In this document: piece after piece, positions 11,526-22,600 of the stretch
Position numbering within the stretch: the first letter of the stretch is position 1
Layout: the number at the start of each line of letters is the position of its first letter
Source of the DNA: Diphasiastrum complanatum
Lineage: Eukaryota; Streptophyta; Lycopodiopsida; Lycopodiales; Lycopodiaceae
Direction: 5' to 3'
DNA: 64,000 nt
NCBI GenBank assembly: GCA_029204225.1
Contig: CM055111.1
Span: 23,062,899-23,126,898, forward strand
Notes under the pieces: model-generated
Seen by the model: only the letters and a program-made list of their open reading frames with translations
What the model was told of the DNA's origin: nothing
Database searches by the model: none
Program-made: the position numbers and the translations under genes

Positions 11526-12125
11526 CTCCCTTTTCAACTAGTTTTAGCATAGAATTTGAGAACACTCCAAGTGAAATCATATGCTTCAGAAACAAGTCCT
11601 TTTCCAATGCTTTGGTAAAGATATCAGCTACACATTCCTTTGAAGAAACATGCTGAAGCTCCACCTCCTTTGCCAAGACTTGCTCCCTCACAAAGTGATA
11701 TGCCTCCTCAATATGCTTGCTCCTAGCATGAAAGATATGATTGGTTGCCAAATTTTGGACTGATAGTTGTCACAAAAGTTGATTGGGGTCTCTCAAAAAT
11801 CCATCAAGTGAAGATCCTTGATCATCTTCTTGATCCATACCATCTCCTTTGTGCAATATGTAAGTGCTTTGTACTCGGCCTCACTAGATGACAATGAGAT
11901 AGTGGCTTGGTTCTTTAACATCCATAATATAGCTCCATCATCTAGGAAAATACAATGAGCAGTTATGGATTTTCTATCCATTTTATCTCCAGCAAAATCC
12001 GAATCTGAAAATCCAAACAAGTTAGGCGATGATCCCTCATACAATATGCCAAAATCTCGAGTCTCAATGATGTATCTCAAAACTCGTTTCCCTAGTTTCC
12101 AATGCTCTTCACTAGGATCTTGCAT
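11526..12125 (-). pseudogene. Copia RNase H remnant
   Basis: The minus strand encodes copia RNase H in two frames. 12125-11793 carries GFSDSDFAGD (first catalytic Asp), SLSSSEAEYKAL (catalytic Glu) and TKEMVWIKK. 11745-11526 carries SKHIEEAYHFVREQV and ADIFTKAL, the usual C-terminal end, finishing at the polypurine tract. A frameshift and a lost segment around 11750-11790 (the CDN motif area) break it. It belongs to the element whose LTR is 11175-11525. Confidence 0.85.
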
Positions 12126-12199
12126 AAATTGGCCTCAATCTACCAATACAATAACTTAGATATGGTCTTGTGATGATTAGATAGATGAGTGAACCAACT

Positions 12200-12984
12200 A
12201 GCTTGTTATAGAGAATAATATCCTTGAAGGATCTTTCATTACTTCTTATAGTTAGCTTTACATTTGACTCCATAGGTGTATCAGAACACTTTGCATCTAC
12301 CGCATTAAATCTTTATAGAATAGAATTAGCATACTTTTCTTGACAAATCAAAGTAGATTAAGAAGATCTAATGACTTCTATTCCCAAAATGTAATGCAAA
12401 TGACCAAGATCATGCACCTCAAACTCACCCTTGAGAGCACTCTTGATATCCTGCACATCTTGGTTGTCTCCACCACTCAAGATGATATCATCCACATAGA
12501 TTAGCAAAATGGTCACATCATTTCCAGAAAACCTATAATAAAGTGAATGATCATACTCACTCATAACAGATCCTTGAGAGAGTAAAAAAGTGTAAAGCAA
12601 AGTCTACCAACTCCTTGGTGTTTGCTTAAGGCCACACAAACTCTTATGTAGAAGACACACATGATTTGGCTTTGTAGGTGAAATATCGCTCTCGGGTTGC
12701 TCCATATACACTTGCTCCTCAAGATCACCATTCAAAAAAGCATTTGTCATATCCAATTGCCATAGATCCCATCCATAAAGAGTAGCAAGAGAGATGATGA
12801 CCCAAATGCTTACCATCTTTGCCATAGGTGCAGAGATTTCATCATAGTCAATACCATGTTCTTGAGAATATCCTTTTGCCACCAACCTTGCCTTATGCTT
12901 ATTGATAGATCCATCATGGTTTTTATTCACCTTGAATATCCATTTACATCTAATAGCTTTCTTTCCCTTAGGTAACTCCACCAA
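12200..12984 (-). pseudogene. Copia reverse transcriptase remnant
   Basis: Read on the minus strand, 12984-12604 encodes the N-terminal RT half: KGKKAIRCKWIFKVN, KARLVAKGYSQEHGIDYDE, QLDMTNAFLNGDLEEQVYM (catalytic Asp) and LCGLKQTPRSW. 12600-12358 continues with LLIYVDDIILSGG (YVDD box) and HDLGHLHYILGIEV. A stop after RSW and further breaks between 12357 and 12130 interrupt it. Spacing and order are those of an ordinary copia pol, so this is a decayed rather than rearranged RT. Confidence 0.88.
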
Positions 12985-13074
12985 TCTCCATGTTTCATTC
13001 TTTATAAGAGCTTGATACTCTGTCCAAACTTCGTGTGGTATTTTGCCTGAGAGAGCCTTTCTCGAACATCTACT

Positions 13075-13395
13075 TTAGATGTAAGCTACAGTGGAGATAG
13101 CTTCAGCCCAGAAGCTCTTTGGCAAAGATGTGTGTTCTAGCATGCACTTGGCTGACTCGACAAGGGTACGATTCTTCCTCTCAACTAAGCCGTTCGACTG
13201 AGGTGAATAAGGAGTGATAAACTGTTGTTCAATGTCTTGGCTCTGGCAGTACTTCTTGAATTCAGTAGAGATGTATTCTCCACCATTGTCGAACTTCAGG
13301 GATTTGATTGTCTTACCAGTTTCTTTCTCTGCATGTTCCTTGAAGATTCTGAAGCAATTGAAAGCTTCTGATTTTTTCTTGATGAAGTACACCAT
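13075..13395 (-). pseudogene. Copia integrase core fragment
   Basis: The minus strand gives KSLKFDNGGEYISTEFKKYC (second catalytic Asp), TPYSPQSNGLVERKNRTLVE (catalytic Glu), and LPKSFWAEAISTVAYI. The HHCC zinc region and first Asp are cut off at 13395, and the integrase C-terminus plus the gag-pol linker are deleted between 13075 and about 13040. It is part of the same minus-strand element as the RT and RNase H downstream. Confidence 0.85.
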
Positions 13396-14160
13396 AGTCC
13401 TTGTAATACCATGTTACATGCCTATTTTTCTCAAAGTACTATTTGATGATGCAAAATCCCAATTAACCTACTCAAGTGATGAAGTTACTCATCGAATATG
13501 AAGAAATATCCAATGGACCCGACAATGACAACTTATACAAAGATATATTGAAGACAAAGAGGCCTAAATAAATACGACTAAAGGAAGGATTCCTATAAAT
13601 TCTGGTGTATTCCCCACACACTACAGGTTTTCCTTGAGATATCAGTCTTATTACTGACTTTGTAGCTTGATGTTGCTAAGATGGAATACCTTGAAAAATG
13701 ACAAAAGAAAAAGCTTATGTAACCACTGGAATTTTGTTGTTTAATAGATGAATTATTCGTTTTGGATGTGTCGACATAACATTTTCAAGTACATGGATAA
13801 TGCTTATTGGCATATTATCAACTCATGGGATCACAAAGAATAGAGCCTAGGTGAGACAAACTCAAGCAAGATACACCAACTCACTACGCATGGAAAGAGA
13901 CACACATGAAAAATGACAATTGAAAGGTGCAAGGTTGCAACTTCATGAGCTATACATCCTATCAAGTCAAATTAAGGACTTCATGCAAGCAGCTTGTAAG
14001 CTAAAAAAGTACACAAAATTAGTCTTTTAGCATAGTGAGTATTTTTGGTGTCAAGTAAGACTTTTTCAAGTTTAGAATCATAATTGCCATGTCCAAGTAA
14101 ATTACAACAATATTTGAAGTTAAGAAAATATCTTAAATTAACATTAAGAGTATAGCAGCT
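13396..14160. other. Non-coding spacer
   Basis: AT-rich sequence with no motif I recognise. It is the left flank of the copia element at 14161. I looked for a 5-bp duplication matching the right flank after 17721 and did not find a convincing one. Confidence 0.4.
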
Positions 14161-14422
14161 TGTTAGAAATCAATGATAAACTTCATTGTTATTGTTTACG
14201 ATGTGCATTAATGTTGATAGCTGTGACCAGCTGTCATTAGCTGTAGGCTAGTCTATTAGTCTACTCGTAGGTTTTCTCTCTCTATTAGGATTCAGGGTTT
14301 ATTTGTGCATTTTACATTGTGTATGAGTTAGTATGATAGTGTGATTGTGTGTGTTCTTCTTCCGCCTTTTTGTGGTGATTGCTTATGGTAAATGCTTGAT
14401 GTTGCATATCTAATTCTTGACA
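14161..14422 (+). mobile_element. Copia 5' LTR, 262 bp
   Basis: It starts TGTTAGAAATC and ends AATTCTTGACA, immediately followed by a primer site. It aligns without gaps to the repeat at 17460-17721. I count about 20 mismatches in 262 positions (about 92% identity), so insertion is not recent. It contains a CTCTCTCTATTAGG pyrimidine stretch and a conserved AGTATGATAGTGTGATTGTG segment. Confidence 0.92.
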
Positions 14423-14436
14423 TGGTATCATAGCAG
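14423..14436 (+). promoter_or_regulatory. Primer binding site (initiator-Met tRNA type)
   Basis: TGGTATCATAGCAG directly abuts the 5' LTR. It resembles the usual plant copia primer site TGGTATCAGAGC, complementary to the 3' end of initiator-Met tRNA, with one mismatch in the core. It confirms the LTR end and the plus orientation. Confidence 0.85.
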
Positions 14437-17400
14437 AGATAGTCTTGCGTGCCTGATTAGTGGATACAGATTGTCACAAGCTCCGCAATAAAGTGAGAAA
14501 GTCCTTCACGGGAGGTGAAAGCTTGGAGAGACAAAAACGACTGAAAAAACGGTGGGGAATCATCAGTGGGGAGCTCAGAATCATCAGTGGGGAACGAAGA
14601 CACAGTCCCGGAGGCATCAAAAAGGCCAAAGCAACATCAGACAGATTGAAAATCTGTTGAGTGGAGAGATTTTTTTTTACAATACTTTCTAGTTGTTGTG
14701 AAAAGCACAGTCCTGAAGGCATTAGAAAGGCTAGGGCAGTATCAGACAGATTAAAAATCTGTTGAAATCTCTCATTTGTCTATTTGGGGTACTGCAAATC
14801 ACACTAGACAGTGTCTAGTACTACCTTTCAAAGTTAGAAGACTTCATGCTTTTCACATTACTGATCTCTGTGAGTTTGACAGCGACAAATGTCTTGTCAA
14901 AAACATCAAGAATCACTACAAAGTGATTGCTACAAGAGCTAGAGTCAACGAGAATCGACTCTACAAATTGAATCTTTACTCAAGCTATGGTAAGCATTGT
15001 TGATAGTCGAAGTGACCTTTGGCATCAAGGGTTTGGTCATATTAGTGCTCAAAGCTTGCAAATCCTTGAAAGAGGTAATCTAGTTGTTGGATTGCTTGAT
15101 ATCTCTTTTGAAGGAAAAATTTATGAGGGTTGCATTTTGGAAAAATAGTATAGAGAGAGATTTTCCAAAGATGGAACAAGAAGAGCCAATGGCATTCTTG
15201 ATATTGTTCATAGTGATCTGTGTGGACCAATACAAACTAGGTCTATTAGTGGTTGTTACTATTTCATCACATTTATTGATGACTATAGTAGACATATCTG
15301 GATTTATTTCATAAGCAAGAAATCTGATGTTTTTGCCAAGTTTAGAGAGTTCAAGGCTCTAGTTGAAAAACAAACAGGTTGTTATATTAAGACCCTCAGA
15401 TCAGATGGTGGCGGTGAGTATTTTTCAATAGAGTTGATAAATTTTTGCAAGGGTCAGGAGATCAAGAGACAAACTACTACACCCTATTCACCACAACAGA
15501 ATGGAGTTGCAGAACAAAAAAATAAATCCATTGTGGAGATGGCTAAAGCAATGTTTAAGAGCAAGGGTTTGCCAAATACTTTTTGGGCAAAAGCATGCAA
15601 CACAGCTACTCATATCTTGAATCGGTGTCCTACTAAGTCCGTGGAGGGTACACCGTACGAAGCTTTTACTGGAAAGAAACCTAATGTTTCTCATTTACGA
15701 GTATTTGGTTGTGATGCTTACGCTCATGTGCCTGATGAAAAACGAAAGAAGCTGGATGCAAAAGCTGTTAAGTGTATTTTCCTTGGATATGATGAAAGAG
15801 CCAAGGCATACAGAATGTATGACATAGATGCACAAAAGATCGTGATTTTCAGAGATGCTACTTTTGATGAGATGGGTCAAAATGACCAGATAAAATTGAA
15901 AATTGATCCCTTTGATGATAAAGCTAAAGTGCAAGTGAAGGAAGAAGTTGGTGTCGATATGGAAGAGCCAATGAAAAAAGACAGGGTTAATAATGAGACT
16001 CCTAGGAGAGTGCCTAAGTGGTACTTGTCAGTAACAAGCGATGCTAATAAGGGAGATACTCCCGAATCAAGTGAGCAGGAAGAGCTTAGAAGATCAAATA
16101 GAAATCAAAAACCTCTTGCAAGATTAGAGATGAATCTAGGCCTCATGGGCTCTGTGCTCAAAGCTCAAGAACCAGAAACTTTTGATGAAGCAACTATACG
16201 TTCTATCATTGCTATTTGTGCTTTCCATGGTTGGAAGATCCAGCAAATGGATGTTAAATCTGCTTTTCTTAATGGAGTGCTGGATGAAGAGGTGTATTTA
16301 GTACAAACTCAAGGATTTGTTGAGACAAGAAGAGAGCATCTTGTTTGTAAGCTCAACAAAGCCATTTATGGATTGAAACAAGTCCCACGGACATGATACT
16401 CTTGCATTGATCAACACTTCAAGCGAAGAGGAATGGTAAAGAGTGATGTTAATCCTAATCTTTACATTCTAAGGTAAGATTCAGATATAGTGTTCATTGT
16501 CTTGTACGTGGATGATTTGATTATTACAGGAAGTAATGAGAAGTTAATCGATGAAATCAAATCAGATCTTTCCAATGCTTTTGACATGACTGATCTAGGA
16601 TTGACGCACTATTGTCTTGGCATTGAAGTATGGCAAAAGAAGGACATGGTCTTTCTTACACAAAGCAAATATGCACGAGATTTGCTTTATAAGTTCAATA
16701 TGCAGGATTGTAAGCCTTTGAGTACACCTATGGATGTCAACATGAAGCTTACTACATATGATAAATCTGAGAAAGTGGATGCTTATTTATATAGACAACT
16801 GGTGGGTAGTTTGATTTATTTGACACACACATGACCTGATATTTCTTATGTTGTTGGTGTTGTTAGTCAATTTATGCAAGATCCTAGTCAAACACACTGG
16901 AATTTTGCTAAACGTATTCTCAGATACATTTGAGGGACATTGAATTTTGGTTTGAAGTATGATCATCCTGAAGTGCCAATGTTGGTAGGTTATATAGATG
17001 CCGATTGGGCAGGTAATATTGATGACAGAAGATCTACCAGTGGTCATACATTCAGTTATGGTACAAATACAATTTTATGAAACAGCAAAAAGCAGTAGTC
17101 TTATTATTGACGGAAGCTGAATATCAAGCACTCAGCAATGCTACACAAGAAGTGGTATGGTTACAAAGATTGCTTGTGGATTTAGGTCAACCACAGGTGG
17201 ATGCGACTACTATATCTTGCGATAATCAAATTTGCATTCACCTTGCCAGAAATCCAGTTTTACATGCTCAAACCAAGCACATCAAAATACGCTACCATTT
17301 TGTTTGAGAGAAAAATTTTTATGGAGCCATTGATCTTGTTTTTTGTAAATCTGAAGATCAAAAGGTAGATATTTTTACTAAGTCATTAGGTAGATGTAAA

Positions 17401-17459
17401 TTTGAGAGGTTTCGTACTCTATTAGGAATAGAGGATGTAATTTTATCATTGAGGAAGAG
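14437..17459 (+). pseudogene. Copia internal region: integrase, RT, RNase H; gag/protease deleted
   Basis: Gag and protease are essentially absent. A short sequence containing AGACAGATT.AAAATCTGTTGA occurs twice (14637-14661, 14741-14766). Pol begins near 15010 with the pre-integrase WHQGFGHISAQSLQIL, then GPIQTRSISG and FIDDYSRHIWIY (first Asp), KTLRSDGGGEYFS (second Asp), and TTPYSPQQNGVAEQKNKSIVE (Glu). The frame 15434-16396 is open through the integrase C-terminus into RT (QMDVKSAFLNGVLDEEVYL), but about 100 residues of RT before it are deleted. 16490-16834 has LYVDDLIITG. RNase H follows (GYIDADWAGN, TEAEYQAL, SCDNQICI) with stops and a frameshift at about 17080. It ends at the polypurine tract TTGAGGAAGAG (17449-17459). 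It cannot mobilise itself. Confidence 0.9.
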
Positions 17460-17721
17460 TGTTAGAAAGCAATGATAATCTTCATTGTTATTGTTTATGA
17501 TGTACATTAATGTTGATAGTTGTGACCAGCTGTCATTAGCCGTAGGCTAGTCTATTAGTCTACTCGTAGATTATCTCTCTCTATCAGGGTTCAAGGTTTA
17601 TTTGTACATTTTACATTCTGTATGAGTAAGTATGATAGTGTGATTGTGCGCGTTCTTCTTCCGCCTTCTTGTGGTGATTGCTTATGATGAATGCTTGATG
17701 TTGCATATCTAATTCTTGAAA
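17460..17721 (+). mobile_element. Copia 3' LTR, 262 bp
   Basis: Starts TGTTAGAAAGC right after the polypurine tract and runs 262 bp, the same length as the 5' copy. Its last two bases are AA where the 5' LTR has CA. Mismatches to the 5' LTR are spread evenly, mostly transitions, as expected of independent decay. Confidence 0.92.
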
Positions 17722-19613
17722 GCTAGCATGAAAACATAAACCGTTATGAAAACCCCAACGTACGATCACATTACAAATTACAATGTATCAACCTACTAGG
17801 TCATAAATCACATGGAAAGGTGATTTGAAAAGCAAAATCATCTTAAAAAATCTGGAACTTATAGCTTGCCAACCAAAACATAACGATGTTGATTTATCAA
17901 ACTATAAATGTCTTGATTTCAGTTAATATGACCCAAAGCAAGATCAAAAGTATTCTTATTTGCCCAAATACAGAGATGTGTGAATTTTTTCATACAACTT
18001 TTTGTGAGCATAACAACAAAGCCTTAGTTCTCAAAATTGTGCTGATAGAGTACCAAGAACAGAGGGATGACTATAAATGTTATATAATGTCTCAATTCTA
18101 AAAATACATGTCTAAAAATCATATAACAAGTTGAATAAGAAATTGAATTGTAGTTGAGAACATCAAGGTTATAAAAACTTGTTGTGAGGTAGTCGTAATA
18201 TATCTTTTGCGGGCTTCTTTTTCTATATTATAAAGTAGTTATTTGGCAAGCTAGTTCAACCAAAAACATTTTAATTTCTATATTCTCCTAGTGAAGCCCG
18301 TCAACAATGTTGTGAACTCCTATGATTGAGCTTCAATGGCTCTGCTACTTCTACACTTGCTTTGGACCTCAAATTCCACATCAAAAACTGAAGTATCAAG
18401 AAAAAGCTTAATTTTCTTTTTACTCTTTACACGCCCTTTCACACTTCAGAGCTTTTATAACTCCCAAGTGTAGTGGCAATCAGCCCTAATTTTTTACTTG
18501 AATGTTTTTACAACTTGTATACATATAGTAGAACGCATTTTCCAAATCAAGTCAATAGTTGATTTTTGAAACGCATAGAAAAATGGTACTCAAGATGAGC
18601 TTGTTTCTTTAGCTCTAGTGTTGAACGAACAATAAAATAACAACCCATGTGGTCAAGAGAATCATGAAAGAGCATTTTTTTCACTTCGCTTGTTTCGACT
18701 GTTTCATAGGAATAGCACATGGAAAGAACAGTTGTGTGGAATTTTTGTAAATTTTCTTGGAGAGAAGGTACATTATCTTACCATCAAAAACATCTAAAGT
18801 AACAACACACTCTTTTTTTTACAGAGTCATGGGGCATAAAAAAGTGTCCCCTTTGAAATTCCAGAATTCATACTGAATAAGAGACCGTGAGATGGGTTAC
18901 AACATTGACCTGAACAGATTACAATGAAAATAACACAAATATCAGAACTACCAAAGAAAAAGTAAGGTATATAACAAAATTAATAAAGCTATTGAATCTA
19001 GACAGGTGCAGTTGATCATAGTTACAAGTCAACTTGAAAAAAAAATTTGACCAGTCAAGAAATTGTTCAATTGCAAGGCTACTCAATAATACCCTAGTTT
19101 CGAATAAAACATGGAAGATTTCATTTTTTGGGAAAAAGAAAAGATGAAAAAAATAAAATCTCCCTTCAAACCAGCTCAGAAAGCTTCGAGTACAGTTCGT
19201 TGTGACTATCCACTTGCTTGATGAGGCATGTCTTGGATCTTGTCCATGCATATAGTTTCATATACCTTTGCGCTACCATTTAACTTACATTTCCTTGCTT
19301 CTCCATGCTATAGATAAAACTTCATGTAGCTTTTGCATAAATAAATTAAATTTAAACAGGTGTTAACAAAAGTTGGTGCTGGAGGCAGCCAAAAGCCGTC
19401 GTCCAACTTAGCACCAGTTTGTGCTACGCTTTCAATATGTTATGCATATATCCATTTAAGTTGGAGTTTAGACCAGAACGTTCAAAATACAGCCAAACCT
19501 CTTGGACAATATACAGTGAAATAGCTCATCCTTCCAGTACTCCAGAATCAGAATGCTTCTAACAGGTTGATAAATCCATATGAATAAGAGAGTTGGGACC
19601 CACCGTGTGTGAC
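17722..19613. other. Spacer and 3' flank of the acetyltransferase gene
   Basis: No gene is supported from 17722 to about 19240. The part nearest 19613 should hold the 3' UTR of the minus-strand acetyltransferase gene. A strong donor-like GTAAGT lies at 19618-19613 across its stop codon, and possible acceptors (CTATAG at about 19310, CCTCCAG at about 19383) could add a short extra last exon. I cannot choose between these without transcripts. Confidence 0.4.
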
Positions 19614-22600
19614 TTACACTTCCAAATATTTCTCCATCCTCGTCCACTGCACTGCTGCATCCACATTCCTGGAAAACCTTGATACCACAGAGGTAAGCAA
19701 ACTCCTTATGAATGTAGTTGCAGCTGAAAGAAGGTCTCTGGACCAATAGACATAGTCAAGGGTTTACAAAAGCTCGTTCAATGTATCCTAACCTCACTAC
19801 TACGAAATTGATAATGGAAGTCATGTAATAATGAGTATACACATTGCAAAGAAAGTAGCAGCTGATTGATCTAAAGTCTAGCAATTAGTGCTATTTGCAT
19901 AGTCGTAAGGCAAATCTCAAACAAGCTGAAATGGGTTGTATGGAGATACATGATGTTGCTGAGAAAAGGATACAGTGCTGAACAGGGAGAACGGCCACCA
20001 TTCACATAGTATATGTACAGATATGCATCATAATGATGACCATTTATGTAGTAAAAATTGATCAGCCTTCGCAGAGATTGAAAAGAATTCTTTTTATAAA
20101 AAAGAATGGCGGAGCGGTTATAAGATATGACATGCAAGTAGACAGCCCTGCATGTTGGTAAGCTTGACGCATACTCAATGACCTCCAGTATTAAGGCTGA
20201 TGCTGCACAACATAACACTCATGGTCACTTAAAAATAGCATAGTTAAGCCTCAGTAACCTCAATTTGTAGTCTGAAGCCCTCTGGCTGCTACTCTTATAT
20301 GACAAACAGAACTTCTAATCATTCTTGCAAAATGAAAACATACCAATTCCGTGGTGTCGATAGGACTTCACTACACCTAAAGTCAGCACATAGATCAGAG
20401 TGCGCTCCATGTTAAAAACCTCATACCCAAGCAAATCTGCTTCCTAATTGACCCATCAAAAAGAAGTTAAGGAAAACATTGTGTTGAAAACACAGAAAGT
20501 TGCCCTGGTGAGCACAATTGAATGGAAAAAGCAATACAAAACTACATTCTGCCAACAGAATTGAGAAAGTTCGACTAGAAACACTGTCCAATTCAACAAA
20601 AGCTTTCAAATACAAAAGACAAGGGATAGAAAATTATGGGGGGCAAACAAAAAAAACTGAACTCACGAACAAAAACCATGCCATCTAAAACTTCTGAAAA
20701 CTGTTTGGCATCGTATAGAAGTCATAAGATCATAACTTTTGTTATAGAGAAATTTCACATGTAATAGATAAACTCCTAAATATGGTTTGAGGTTGTATAG
20801 GCATCATAAGATCGTAACGTCCTGATATAGAGAAATTTTGACATGCAATACACCTTGTCTATGTGCCCACAGCTCCCATTAACACACCTGGGAACCTACA
20901 CAGAACAATTCAAGGGTAGACCAAAACATGGAAGCCACTAGGATTCTAGAATGTTTGCAAAGATTGAGAAAGAGACCAGTAAGTAGAAGCCCGGAGCCAT
21001 GTTGTTGATACACAAAATCAATCAGATAAGGAAAGATTGGGTTTTGCTCCCCTGCTAAAAGCAGACTAAAGACTTGTCACCCTATACCTCTTATCATATG
21101 GCTCTTCCTATCTCTCACTCCAAATGCCAGCTGGATTGTCATCAATAATGTACAGGAAGCGGATGCTTGCATTCTCAAAAAGTCACATTTGATCTACCTC
21201 CTTTCACAGGTGTAGCTTATCAAATAGAATTGCTTCCTAATAGATGACCCATACTTCAGGAATCAGTATCACTATAACGAAAAGAGTGGAGTTGCTTGAG
21301 AACTTCATGGTACCTCAACATGAGTTGTATCAAGCCAAGCAAATCTTCCTAGGGTGTTGGAAAAAAAACTAGGTTTAGGTCCCTCATATAGGCAAGAGGC
21401 TAAAAAACCAGCCATAAAAATTGCATATTTATGACTTGGGTGGATGATCTGATGGATCAATTGATAGGTGCAAGATATTTCACCAACATAGATATCAAAT
21501 CAAGTTACCACATGTTCCTAATAAGGCTTCCCACACTGGGTATGGTCACTACAATTATTTGGTACTTCCATTTGTGCTCACAATTCCGAGAGCAAACAAT
21601 ATATGATTCTTCATCCATATTGGAAAATATTTGTGGTAGTCTATCAAGACTATAGACTCCTCTAGTGCAACATTTGACGAGCAAAGATAATGCTTCAATT
21701 TTCAAAAGGTTCACAATTTCAACTCTTTAGCATAGAATTTCTCATCTCAAAATGCTCACCAAATGAAATTATGGCACCTTATACATGTCATTCAGATCTT
21801 GGTATTCATATCAATTCTAAGACCATGCGTAGTGTCTTTATTGGTTTCTTTCCTAAGTTTATGAAGGGACTTGTAACCTCTAATGTACATGTTTGAAGGC
21901 ATGAAGAAACGCAAGAATCACAACATAGTTAATTTTGCCGATATAGGTTTAGTCGCTTCAGTTCAAAGTAATGCGTCTTACAGCATCCACCTTGCAAGTA
22001 ATGGACCTGACTCCAAAGGAAGCTTTTGGCGGGTGCAAACATTTGCCTACAAATATGAAATTGGGGAAGTTATTCCATAATAGTAGATTGACTAGTTTCA
22101 AAAGAGAAAGTTGGACATTGTCTAATGTGAGTATTCCACTTATGACAAGGAACTTTGGCTTTGATACATGCCCTGATAATTTTGTTGGATTCCTATTCTC
22201 TCCATCCCTAATCTCATAGCTGATCTAGATCCATTCATTTGCTGTAAATACTTGTACAGTCGCATACTCTGTAGAGATACATGTGTTTTTGAACAGTCTG
22301 TAGAAATACATGGAAACCGCAAACATGTATCAGCTCGACAAACTTCGAGTCAACAATCGTCGAATTAGTTTTGATCGACATTTGTCGAACCCATCGATGG
22401 CAATCAACTCAACAATTGTCGAAGCTGCTAAAGTCGACCATCAACTGTCGATCTAATTGTTGACTGTCGAGTCGACCATCTATCTTCACGCTCCCATGAT
22501 TTCCTCAATGTTTTGTAGTCACACAATCTACTATCTGCATCCATCCATCTCAAATTTCCAAATGGATTCGCATTCGAAGTATGGTCTAATGGTAGACAAA

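Noticed and set aside
14156-17726. Target-site duplication around the copia element at 14161-17721
   Set aside because: The left flank ends CAGCT and the right flank starts GCTAG. AGCT can be matched only by shifting the border, which is not convincing.
21690-21770. Possible minus-strand end of copia RNase H (similar to 11530-11600)
   Set aside because: Only about 50 bp resemble each other (TTTAGCATAGAATTT and AAATGAAATTATG), too short and imperfect to annotate.
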